From: Chloranthus sessilifolius | Taxonomy: Eukaryota; Streptophyta; Magnoliopsida; Chloranthales; Chloranthaceae | Assembly: GCA_021018995.1 (NCBI GenBank) | Contig: CM037587.1 | Coordinates: 72,612,604-72,676,603, forward strand | Reading direction: 5' to 3' | DNA: 64,000 nt | Part shown: piece by piece, positions 33,252-43,429 of the stretch | How the letters are laid out: each line of letters starts with the position of its first letter | Position numbering within the stretch: position 1 is the stretch's first letter | Notes under the pieces: generated by a model | What the model was told of the DNA's origin: nothing | What the model saw: the letters and a program-made list of their open reading frames with translations, nothing else | Databases searched by the model: none | Program-made: the position numbers and the translations under genes

Positions 33252-35825
33252 TGTAATAGCCTGAAAAATCACACTGAACTGTAACCTCGAGATCCGTGCC
33301 CGATCGGTCACAGGTTTGACAAATTAGGAGTTCAATAGTTAGCGTAGAGTGTGATGAGTGAATGAGATGAGATGGTTTGTGAAGCTATGTGGTGTGTGTT
33401 GTGAATCTGAAGTCACATACACCTATTGAGGTGCATGTGCTCAACACACAAGCTAGGGGAGAGATAAAAGGGTTTAATAACCCTAAAACCAATAGCTTTG
33501 GTTGTTGAGAGAGAAGTAAAGAAGAGAGAGAGAGGAGTAAAGAGAGTGATAAAGTAATGAGTTATTGTGGGTGATCGGAAGGGAGATTCTAGCATTAAAG
33601 AGGTCGATTCACAAGAAAGAACTGCCGTTCAAGCCAAAGCTGGAACCCTAGCCTTCCAACCACCTTATTTGAAATCAATTTGAGATTTGATTAAAGGTAA
33701 ATTTTTGTGAATAAAATACATAGATGGTAGAGGTTAATTGTAGTTGAAAAATGGTTTAGATTGTAGGATGATGGTTTAGAAGAATAGAGGAAAAAGAATG
33801 GAACAAGGTTGGGAAGACCAGCTCGAAAGGGGCTGAATCTGGCAATTTCGATTAATCGAAATTGGGTTTCGATTAATCGAAATTGGCCAAGAAGTTGAAA
33901 AGTCAGAGGACCCCGACTTCAATTAATCGAATTGGGTTTCGATTAATCGACCTTGGTTTTCGATTAATCGATTTGGGTATCGATTAATCGACTGGGAACC
34001 TCCAGTGGACCCCAGGGGCTAGAGGAAATGACTTGGGGAAAATCGACTAATCGAAAATGAGATTTCGATTAATCGATTTCAATTTTCGATTAATCGATTT
34101 GGGATCGATTAATCGATTTTAGGAACTCGATTACTCGAATTAAGAATCGACTTGGCTGAACAGAGAATTTCGATTAATCGAATTAGGATTCGATTAATCG
34201 AATGAAAATCTCGATTAATCGATTTGAGAATCGATTAATCGATTTGAGAATCGATTAATCGATATTGACTTTCGATTAATCGATTTTGGAAATCGATTAA
34301 TCGAATCAGATCCGATTAATCGATTTTGGAGTTCGATTAATCGACTGAGCTAATTTATGTTAACTTTTGAGTTTGACTTTAAGATTCTTGGAGGGTCTTG
34401 GACCTTCTTTATTGCATCCTTAATGATGTGTTTCACATGTTATGTGGTACCATAGGTGGTACGAGTGAGCTAGTGCACAAGGAGCCACGTGGGACCTTGA
34501 TGCATTGATCAAACGAAGACTTGAGGTAGGGAACACCTTGAACATGTACTTTATTTTACAAGAGCATGTATGTAGTGATATAGAATTCAAATTCAAATAT
34601 TTATTGCTTAAGAATTGTGAAAAGTGTGTGTGAGTAACACCCATAAGAGTAAGTATAATGAGCCATCCCCAGGGGATGAAGAAGTAAAGAGATAAGAGCA
34701 TCAGGTGTGATGCAAGTAAATGGATACATCCCAGGGATGTATCCAAGATTGAATCATGATTGATAGGGCCTAACTGATATAAGATAGCACACTTACACGG
34801 TGAATAACTATATGTAAGGCACCGATATTTTTATTATTTGAGGTTTGATAGGGTACCCCACCAACGTGGCGGGATATCCACGACTGACACGGCAGGATAT
34901 CCGTGACCGATACGGCGGCGAAACCGTAAGCCAGTACGGAGGCTTATCCGTACATAGTAAGCACACCCCAGGGGTGTTGATTTGAGACAAGTGAAACCCT
35001 GCCACCAATTCCCAGGGGAGAAGGGCTTGGGTACTATATTGTATTCCCAGGGAATACGTTAAAAGTGTCTATATAGATGACGATGATGGGTATCTCATCG
35101 GGGCTCGATGCTATATTGCTCGGGGATTACTTAAGTTGAAAGTTTAAGTTTTGCTTTAGGCCTTTTCAGCATTATTCATGAGTAAATAAAAGACACGAGT
35201 AAACTACCAGTAAAATGTAATACTTTTTAACTGTTTCATCAGTAATTGCATAGACACATCATGCATGGCATATCATGGAATATATGTGAGTAATAATTTA
35301 TATGTTCAACTGTGTTTTGTTCCCTATTGAGCTAGGATGTAGCTCACCCTATAGACTATACGTCGCAGGTCCACTACTAGCAGCGGCCGAGGCTTCAGGA
35401 GACGCTGACCCTGGTGAGTCGGACCTTGCGGCCGGCGACGAGTTGGAGCCACCTCCTGAGGACTTCTTCTAGAGGACTCCGTTGTGCCGCTTTGAGGGCT
35501 TTTTGAGAGGGATTGTACGGCTTGGTATGTCAAGCCTTGTTTTGGTTAAACTATGTATATATTGAGTTTGAGATTATTCTTTTGGGGCGAACCATCCGTG
35601 ATGATTGCTATCATCGATGGTTCGGATCGGTTCTCCATTCATGTAGAGGCATGAGGGTAGAACTGTCTTTTGGAGAATTGCTTTAAAATAGATTTAAATT
35701 CCGCAGTTTCATTATTTTTTCATGCATGCTTGATATGCCAATGTTCCATGCTTAGCTAAGGGGCACGGTCAAGATGATCGTGCTGATGGCACGGGTTTCG
35801 GGGTGCCAAAATCCGGGCTGTCACA
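33252..35825 (+). repeat. Element 2 3' LTR
   Basis: A 2,574-bp copy of the 5' LTR; starts TGTAATAGCC and ends TGTCACA, followed by TAAGT. Palindrome array at about 33845-34340. It retains the perfect CCCAGGG hairpins at 34664-34678, 34722-34744, 34963-34977 and 35041-35057, some of which are damaged in the 5' copy. Confidence 0.97.
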
Positions 35826-35830
35826 TAAGT

Positions 35831-36213
35831 AGGTGTATATTTTAAATATTAACATTTTTGGGTAATCCACACCGTCAAAGTGATAGATCATAAGTTGAAA
35901 GGCAGTGGGCCTAAAAATCAAATTTTTACAGGTTTTAACAATCCAATCTGTGCACTTTAGTACCAACCGGTGTGTTTAATTTTAATGGTTAATATTCAAA
36001 CTCGTAAATCGGATTGTTCATATCCACTTATGGATATGATTCTTTAGCTAAATCATGTTCCAATGATGGATTATCGCTTGAACTATTTAGATTGATCATA
36101 AATTAATGCCACGTGACATATTAGGATATTACACTTCAATAGGGTGAAATAAAAAATCGTTTAAAGTGTTTAAACATTGGTCAAGATCCATTATCCGTAA
36201 GTAGAAGTACAGG
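35831..36213. other. Unassigned flanking DNA
   Basis: AT-rich, no ORF, no clear repeat ends. It contains a TTGGGTAATCCACACCGTC stretch like sequence seen in old plant DNA-transposon remnants, but I could not define termini. Confidence 0.3.
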
Positions 36214-36601
36214 TGTGACGACCCAGACCAACATGCCATTATATTGTATGGTTTTGGGCTTACGTCTCCGCCCCGATTTTGTTTCTAGCATTGACTTAAG
36301 TCCCCACCCAAAATGCATCATGACAGGTAGTGTCCGCAATCACATATAGATCAGGGTCAAGACTTTTCTCTTATCCAATATAGGACTATTACATCCTCTC
36401 ACCTTAAGCTCTGGTACCATCCAACGACGACCAGACCCACATGTCGTAATATTGTCAGGTTTTGGGCTTAAGACCCCGCCTCGATTTTGATTTTGGCTTG
36501 GGCTTAAGTCCTCACCCAAAATGGGTCATTACATGTAGTGTCTGCAATCATATATAGCCCGGAATTAAGACTTTTCCCTTATCCAATGTGGGACTATTAC
36601 A
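36214..36601 (-). mobile_element. TRIM/SMART-type miniature LTR retrotransposon
   Basis: Two direct copies of about 180 bp (36214-36393 and about 36424-36601) flank only about 30 bp. Read on the minus strand, each copy starts TGTAATAG and the left-hand one ends in GTCACA. The internal segment carries TGGTACCAGAGC, a match to the tRNA-Met PBS with one change, followed almost at once by the purine tract GGTGAGAGGA. Flanking pentamers ACAGG and ATAGG look like a target duplication with one mismatch. Non-coding and non-autonomous; it would depend on enzymes of full-length elements. Confidence 0.75.
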
Positions 36602-36606
36602 ATAGG

Positions 36607-37486
36607 TGTGTGCTTTTAGAGTTTTGGCTCATGCAAATTGATGTACCCTTTGTATAATTTACTTGGAACACTCTTCATATGTAGAGGGGACATGTGGCAT
36701 CAACATATTAGGGTGGTTTAGTCTTACAGATACAAAACACTAGATAACTTCGTTTAGGGTTTTGACTTTTGATAAATATATTTGTTTCTTGTAGGGAATC
36801 TAATCTCCATATTGGTCTTTGCATCTCCAATGTAAGAACACTCAACTTCCTCTTTAATTATTTGAGATCCTTTTAGCCACTGAATCGTGTTAAAAAAGCT
36901 GACTTTGAATCAAACGATGGAGATTATTTTTCATCACAATCTTTCATACAAAAGATCTTGAGACCATGGGACACATTAATAATCATGGACGTACATCAAA
37001 TGTGGTTCCCTGTACTTTTAAAGATTTTGTGTCAGATGAAATTAAAATCTGGCCGTCTGGTCGTAAGACTATGATGCCAAGATCTATTGAGTAGAAGATT
37101 AGGAAGAAAAACGATCTCCATTCAGAGCAGTCAAGGGTTTAAACATGTGAACCCGAAGTTGAGAAGGAAAAATCTTGGGTTGAAAATAGAAAAGGGTAGA
37201 ACCTTGTATGGATTCTAGGGGCCCTGAGATCCGTTGATGTAAGATTTTGATAGGATGGATGTGGTGTGTAAATAGAAAAACGTTTTCGAGGGTGGTGAAG
37301 AAGAAATCAACAGAGAACTTCAAGGGGACACCATATATTAGCAATCTAATGAGCACTTCACTGTGGACCTTTTATGGGCTTCTCAAGCCTTGGAGGCTTA
37401 CTGATCGTCTCCGATAATGGTGTGGGTACAGTATTGCAGGCTATTTATGTCACTCTATTTCTCATATTCGCACCAATGGATACACA
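36607..37486. other. Unassigned DNA between TRIM and Helitron end
   Basis: No supported gene. Short open frames on both strands have no recognised domain. At 37424-37463 there is a GTACAGTATTGCAGGC block that recurs at 60025-60040, just beyond the far end of the candidate Helitron. Confidence 0.35.
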
Positions 37487-37489
37487 GGT

Positions 37490-37533
<44 letters not shown>
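37487..37533. repeat. (CT)n(AT)n microsatellite
   Basis: A CT run passes directly into an AT run that ends at the A next to the candidate Helitron terminus. Confidence 0.95.
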
Positions 37534-37534
<1 letters not shown>

Positions 37535-37564
37535 TAGTGGACCCTGCATGTGTGATGCACATGC

Positions 37565-39983
37565 ATGAGAGTTGTTTATTTCGAGAATTAATGGTTGTGA
37601 ACCATTGAATATTTTTTGTTTTGACAATACATGTTTCTCAAACCATTGAATGTGAAAAAATGGTTTGAGAAATGACAACATGTACATTCACATCAACGCA
37701 ATAAGAGAGCATTTAGAAAACTTATATTTTAGAATAGAAAAATCTACTTTATATATTTTTTTAAAAAATCGATATAAACCATTCATAAGAGTGAAGTTCA
37801 TCGTTGTTGTTGAATCGAAAACAAAGAACTAAAAAAATATGAACTTGATCCACACTAAACCAAGTTAGAACCCTCAGCCATATCTAAAACTTTTAAATGA
37901 GAAACACTAAATTCATAAAAAATTTATATAAATACTAAAAAACCCAACTATCATATGAATGCAAATATTATGCCCAATGAAGAACTCCAATTCGTCCATA
38001 TCAAAAATTAAAAAAAAAAAAAGAGGCATATTCTACAAAACTATAGATTCTTCGAAACCAAGGACTCATCTAAATAAATCGTTAGAAACCCAAACTCTAC
38101 AGAAATAGTGGCATGTAAATTTGCCCACATACTTATTTGAAAACACCCAATTAGAATCCCGACACAAAACACAAAAAAATTCTATAGGTTGAATAAGATC
38201 TTCCATTTTTTGTAAAAATAACTGGTAGAACGTTTCTAATTTGTCTATGCAAAATTTCTCAAAGCTACAGAGAGTCCATAAGATTAAAATGTAAGATGAG
38301 CATGATTTATACCAATCTTTATAAGCCAACTAATATGTATTCAATGCATAAATAATGTCTTAGAAAACTACAAAAACTATCCCCTACCTTTATTTTTTTT
38401 TAAAAGAAAGAAAAAAAATACCTAATAATAGGGCATTGATCATCTCCCAGCTCATCAAGTGATTGCTTTCGTGGAAATACACTCGTAGAGAAATTGAAAC
38501 TCTATCTATTGATACTCTATTTGTTCGACATGCTATGACTAATATGAGCCACACTCCTAAGGCTAAGAAGTGTTATCATCTTCACCAATCACCTTGTCCC
38601 CTCTATCTGGGATTAGCTGTGCAGCATCAAATGATTGTATTTCAAATGGAACGGATATTAACAATCCATCATATCTTATAACAAAAAAGAACACATAAGG
38701 AGGTGTACCATACGAAATGGACTAATAAACTCAACCACGGCATATTAATCTATCTCCATTACTTCTACTATTCAAGACCCCCACAACGTCATTGCTCTAA
38801 CTATTTTAAAACATAGTCCTGTATGAAGAACATACCAAGGTCGAGCCTAACTTAGCATTGTTCAAGATCATATAAACAACAAAAATATACTCATATGTAA
38901 GCAAACATAAATAATTATGAAATTTTTAAAATACTAAAATCTTCAAAATACAAAATAATAACATATGCAAACAAAGTAAACACCAGAAGTCATCATATCT
39001 TTAGAAACTTATAGAAGAGACCTTTCCAAGTGTTTGAAAAGGATCAAGTCAAAAATAAGAAAACAAAACCACAACGAAATTGGACAAAAATATGAAACAA
39101 TAAAGAATGATGTTCATTCTAAATTATTCGACGCTTTACAATAAAACCAATATTTGGTAATCTAGATCTCGTAAATGATCATAATTGTGGACTGACATAT
39201 TAAATTGAAGCAAATGCACCCATGAATTCTAAAAATTTATTGCCAGTCAGCCAGTGCTAAACATGAAACCTATTTACTCTCTTCATCGTCTTTGATTTCA
39301 GTCATAATGTGAGCAAGCCCCATTGTTGGGCCCTCTTCTTTATGACTCTCTTTACTATTTTTAAAAAAATTGTGGTTTTCTTTGATTTGGGAAATCTTGT
39401 TTGCAAAGCTAAAATAGAAAAAAAATATAAATTAGCATTTATATGTTAGTTCATGATGAAAAAATAGGGGAAGAAAAAATCTTAAAAGTGAGTTTAGTAG
39501 AGCCGAATTATCAGCTTCAACAAAAACCCCAGTGCCATCCATGCCAACAGATTGTCAACCATCATCAATAACGAGAAACTTGGGAGAGATTCTAGATTTC
39601 TTTAAATTGAATAAAGAAATATCGCTTTATTGAATTACTATTCTACATGGTACCGAGTGTTCAATCTAGTCAAAGATATTGCAAGCTATATAATAAAGAC
39701 CTTTTTATGATGAGAAAATATTTGTAAGTATTTTTTGACATCCCTTTATAATTTCATAGTACAATTAAGTTAGAAATATTTGAGAGTCCACTTTCTATCA
39801 TCTCCATAGAACAAGCAAATTGCAAAGGATTTGAAAGCAATCACTCATGCTTAAAACTAAATTTTTTTAATAAAAATATTAACAGAGTTATGAATATGAT
39901 TATGGGAAAGATTTTTGAATTCTGAAATTTGATAATAAATTTTAAATAAGAATATGAATATAATATTCATTAAAAATGTTTGC
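37565..39983. other. Candidate Helitron interior, left part
   Basis: AT-rich DNA without a convincing gene. Short open frames at 38066-38329 (minus) and 38463-38681 (plus) have no recognised domain. One exon-like fragment is listed separately. Confidence 0.3.
39270..39408 (-). pseudogene. Possible captured terminal exon
   Basis: On the minus strand a TTCTATTTTAG acceptor-like sequence is followed by an open stretch ending in EEGPTMGLAHIMTEIKDDE, two or three residues and a TAG stop (39272-39270). A 139-bp last exon with an acidic C terminus inside a candidate Helitron would fit gene-fragment capture. The parent gene is not recognised. Confidence 0.25.
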
Positions 39984-39991
39984 TTGTAACC

Positions 39992-40388
39992 TAGGGATGC
40001 AAGTTCAGGTATTCGAACTGAACCTAAACTGAAATTTTCGGTTTTCAGTTCCATTCAGCCTGAAACAAAACCAAAGAGAAATGGATTACTTTGTTTCATT
40101 TCATTTTTTGTTAGTTTCTTTAAATTGATATTGAAACGAAACTTGGAACTTTTATTTTTATTGTTTTGGTTCAGGTTGTTTGGTTCAAGTTTTTTAATAT
40201 TTTTGTGTATTTAAAAACTTTTTTCTAGTTTTTTTTTTAATTTTTCCAAGTTTTTTTGGGGTTTTATCATCGTACCTAATAAGTTTTCGGTTTTCGCCAC
40301 CAAAAATCAAAATTAAACCATTCAGGCTGGTTCGATTCGCTCATTTTTTTGGGTTGGGTTCGGGTTTTGGTCAAAACTTGCATCCCTA
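39992..40388. mobile_element. hAT-like MITE
   Basis: Perfect 14-bp terminal inverted repeats TAGGGATGCAAGTT (39992-40005) and AACTTGCATCCCTA (40375-40388). Flanking octamers TTGTAACC and ATGTAGCC agree at 6 of 8 positions, as for an aged 8-bp hAT target duplication. The interior is GGTTTTGGTT/TTCGGTTTTC-rich and non-coding. Confidence 0.75.
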
Positions 40389-40454
40389 ATGTAGCCCATG
40401 TATAACTGGAATGGAACATTGATTTATGAAGACCAAAAGGATTTGACACCCAAA

Positions 40455-40690
40455 TAGATACATATCGGCCGATATGAGCTAATATGGTCCGATTTTTTAC
40501 CTCATATAGATTTGGGGTGCATATCTGTATCGGATGGGGGCCTAACCAAATACATATTTGCCAATATGTACCTGATATGACTTATATTTGATCTCATATA
40601 GATTTGAGGTATATCTGTATCGAATGGGGGCCTAATCCGATACATATCTGCCGACATGTACCAGATATGGCCGATATTTAAAGCCATGGT
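40455..40690. repeat. Tandem repeat, about 93 bp, 2.5 copies
   Basis: Units begin CTCATATAGATTTGRGGT and contain ATCTGTATCGRATGGGGGCC and GATACATATYTGCC-like segments (about 40500-40592 and 40593-40685), with a partial copy before them. No coding function seen. Confidence 0.75.
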
Positions 40691-41206
40691 GACATGAAAA
40701 GCATCTATAAGGGTGTAGTTTTGAACCATTATTATTTTCTCTTATATTTTTATTATTGATGATATTATTATTATAAGTTAATATGATTCCATTATGATCA
40801 TAAATTGATATATGTAATAGAAGAAATTCAACAAGCCTCCCAATCTTAAGATACTCAAATTATTCAAAAAGGCCAAGAACTGCCTATTATCAAAAACCCT
40901 ATTCAATGTTTCTGTTTGTTATTTATTTTGAATATTATACCCCCAAATATCAAAACCCGCCTCTCTTTATTCACTAAGAGAACGCACTTGCATCTACAAT
41001 TGGATTCCAAATCTAATAATATAAAGAGATCAATGTTTAAATCACGATACAGATTCCAAATCAAATTATTGTCTCCAAGTTTTGGGTTAAAAAAGTTTGA
41101 GGTTTCTAGAGAACACTCAACTTGTCTTGATTAAATAGAGTTAATTTTTAAAGCGCTGAACCAAACACACAACTAAATTTACACATAAGCCACCGATATA
41201 AACCTA
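40691..41206. other. Unassigned spacer before Element 3
   Basis: AT-rich DNA of the candidate Helitron. A 72-codon plus-strand open frame (40916-41134) has no recognisable domain. Its last five bases, ACCTA, pair with ACCTT after Element 3 as a probable target duplication. Confidence 0.35.
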
Positions 41207-42813
41207 TGTGCAACCGTGGGAATCGAGACGATCCCGTCGTGACGATGCGCTTTCTAACAAAAATATAGAGTCGCCACCCGGAGCTTTCAGTGTCCCGGGA
41301 TACCTAGTTCATTTTTATGAGCGCCGAAGTGCTAAAAATATGACTAAATCCGGTCCACACCAAAGGCTCTTGGGTAGGGGCTTCGGTTATCGATCGGGAA
41401 GGTGTTAGGCACCCGATCAACCCGCTTAACGCGGTCTCTACTAATGGCCAAAAATAAAATGATATAAAAGCAAAGAAAATAGCTTCATCTTGCCCAAATG
41501 GGCCTCCAATCCTATTTGTGCCCCTCCGTTCCTACCAAAAATTCGGCGACGTAACGACACAAATGAGAGGATAGAGAGAGCTAGAAAGAGATAGGAGAAG
41601 AAAGGGGAGAGCCGGAGCCCTCGGGCCCTTATAGCACCATAGAGGAGCCTTGCGTGGCTTGCTTTGATGAGCTCTTGAAGGCTTTGTATGGTGGATAATG
41701 GGGTTCTAACTCTTAGGACTTAAAGCTAAGAGGTAGGGGATGGAGGCTAAGGGATCACACACACCTAGGCTAAGGGTTTTGGATGCAAGAACAAGCTTGA
41801 AATGAGGTTTTGGAATTTGGATGAAAATAGTGCACAAAAGGGAGGAAAAACTTCTCACTTTGAGCTCTTTCTCTCTTAAGCAAATTTCTCAACCCTTAAA
41901 CCAAGGGGAGGGGGGCTCTATTTATAGGAAAAGGGTAGGTTAGGAGGCTACTTAGAGGCTAAACAAGTTTAAGAATTAGATAATGGGTCATCTAAGGTTT
42001 CCTAGGATTTTAAGGGTTTGGAAAGGTGTGAAGGTGGTTTTAATGGTGGATGATAGGTTAGTGTTTCAAATAACTTAAGGGTTGCAAATAGGCATTAAAA
42101 GGGTGCAACAAAGTTATCAAAATACACCCCAAGGACTGAGGTGGTCAACAAGTCAAACCTCAATCACGAATTTCGGGGCAAAAACCCACAGTCACTGTTC
42201 ATATGCCTGACGCAACTATTAGTTGCGCCAGGCAAAAGCACAGTAATACAGTGAGGAACAGTAGCCTGAAAGTTGGCTTCGCGAGGGGTGGGGGGACCCA
42301 TTTATACCTGGTGCAACTATTAGTTGCGCCAGGCCATTCCTGAGGGACAAAAGCCTGGCGCAACTATTAGTTGCGCTAGGCAAATTCAGGGGGAAAATGG
42401 CTTGGCGCAACTATTAGTTGCGCCAGGCAAAAATCCCTCTAAAAAAGCCCGATTTTCAAACGGCCATAACTTTTGATATACAACTCCGATTGAGGTGATT
42501 CTTGGCTCGTTGGAAAGCTGAAGAAGTCCTCTTTCTAATGGTATATGATTTAATATCAGTAGAAGACCTCAACTAGTCCTGGTATACCACTCTTTATCCA
42601 TTGCCCGGGAAGGTTAGGTTTAGGGTTCGGAATGGGTTCTAAGGGTCGGGATTGGTTTCTAAAGGTTCGGGGTAAGTTCTTAAAGGATCTAGGGTGACTC
42701 CTAAGGGTTTGGGGTGATTCCTAAGGGTTTCATACATGCTATCAAAAGCTTAAAATTGCACCTCTCTCAAAAGGTGTTTCGATCGGGCCTTAGGCCAAAT
42801 TTGGGTGTCTACA
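41207..42813 (-). repeat. Element 3 3' LTR
   Basis: 1,607 bp; minus-strand start TGTAGACACC at 42813 and end TTGCACA at 41207. A TATA box CCTATAAATAGAGC lies near 41921 (minus). The four long palindromes at about 42214-42430 are therefore in U3, 280-510 bp upstream of the TATA box. Very similar to the 5' copy at 57154-58756. Confidence 0.95.
42214..42430. repeat. GCGCAACTATTAGTTGCGC palindromes in the LTR of Element 3
   Basis: Four copies (near 42214, 42308, 42358 and 42404) of a 19-21 bp inverted repeat centred on ACTATTAGT and usually flanked by CTGG/CCAGG, extending the dyad. The copies are separated by unrelated sequence. Confidence 0.93.
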
Positions 42814-43429
42814 GATTCCCCTCTTTGGTATCCGATCACTAGTGATCGTATGCCAAAGAAAAGAGACATCCGAAGAGGCCCAAGGTATTACTGACGGGTC
42901 CGCTGCATTCAGAACAAACTTCAAACATCAGGTGAGTAACATGGTGAGAAAACGAAAGCCCTGGAGTGCCAGGCTAATCATTCGTTTCTCGAGGTAATCG
43001 GTTCCCAAGCGCTTAGCGACATTACTGGGCATAACCGAGGTGGAATGAGTTACAAACTCCCTATAGTCGGGAAAGATATTCACTTCTCGGGATGATTTTG
43101 AAGGTATTTGATGTTTAAGATTTATTCTGAATTCAACAATATCGTAAGTAGGAGGGGTGATCGACCCACATTCAAAGATAGGCGTGAAGTAAACATACGC
43201 AAGGCTCCACAGTTTGCGTCCAATCCTATAAGGCATTTGATGACCTCATTGGATTATTCGCGGGTGCCCCTGCAGAAAGCAGGGTTCGAGATCTTTGGGC
43301 GAACCCATCAATCCCAAAGTTTATTTAGCATGACCACCTGAGCAAAGCGAATAGATGTCACAACGCTTTTTGGGAGTACGCGCTATTTTTCTGAAAGCAT
43401 GCCTCAGCTCAGCATGACCTAGAGTATCC

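Larger units (their letters stand above)
22762..35825 (+). mobile_element. Element 2: chromovirus (Tekay/Del-like) LTR retrotransposon with extra ORF
   Basis: A 13,064-bp element with LTRs 22762-25275 and 33252-35825, a tRNA-Met PBS, a PPT (33239-33251) and a perfect target duplication TAAGT (22757-22761 and 35826-35830). Same architecture as Element 1: gag, intron-like gap, protease, RT, RNase H, integrase, chromodomain, palindrome array, TATA box, extra ORF. It is a distinct subfamily, since the LTR sequences differ clearly from those of Element 1. Its coding sequence is better preserved than in Element 1 but still carries one gag stop and several frameshifts. Confidence 0.97.
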
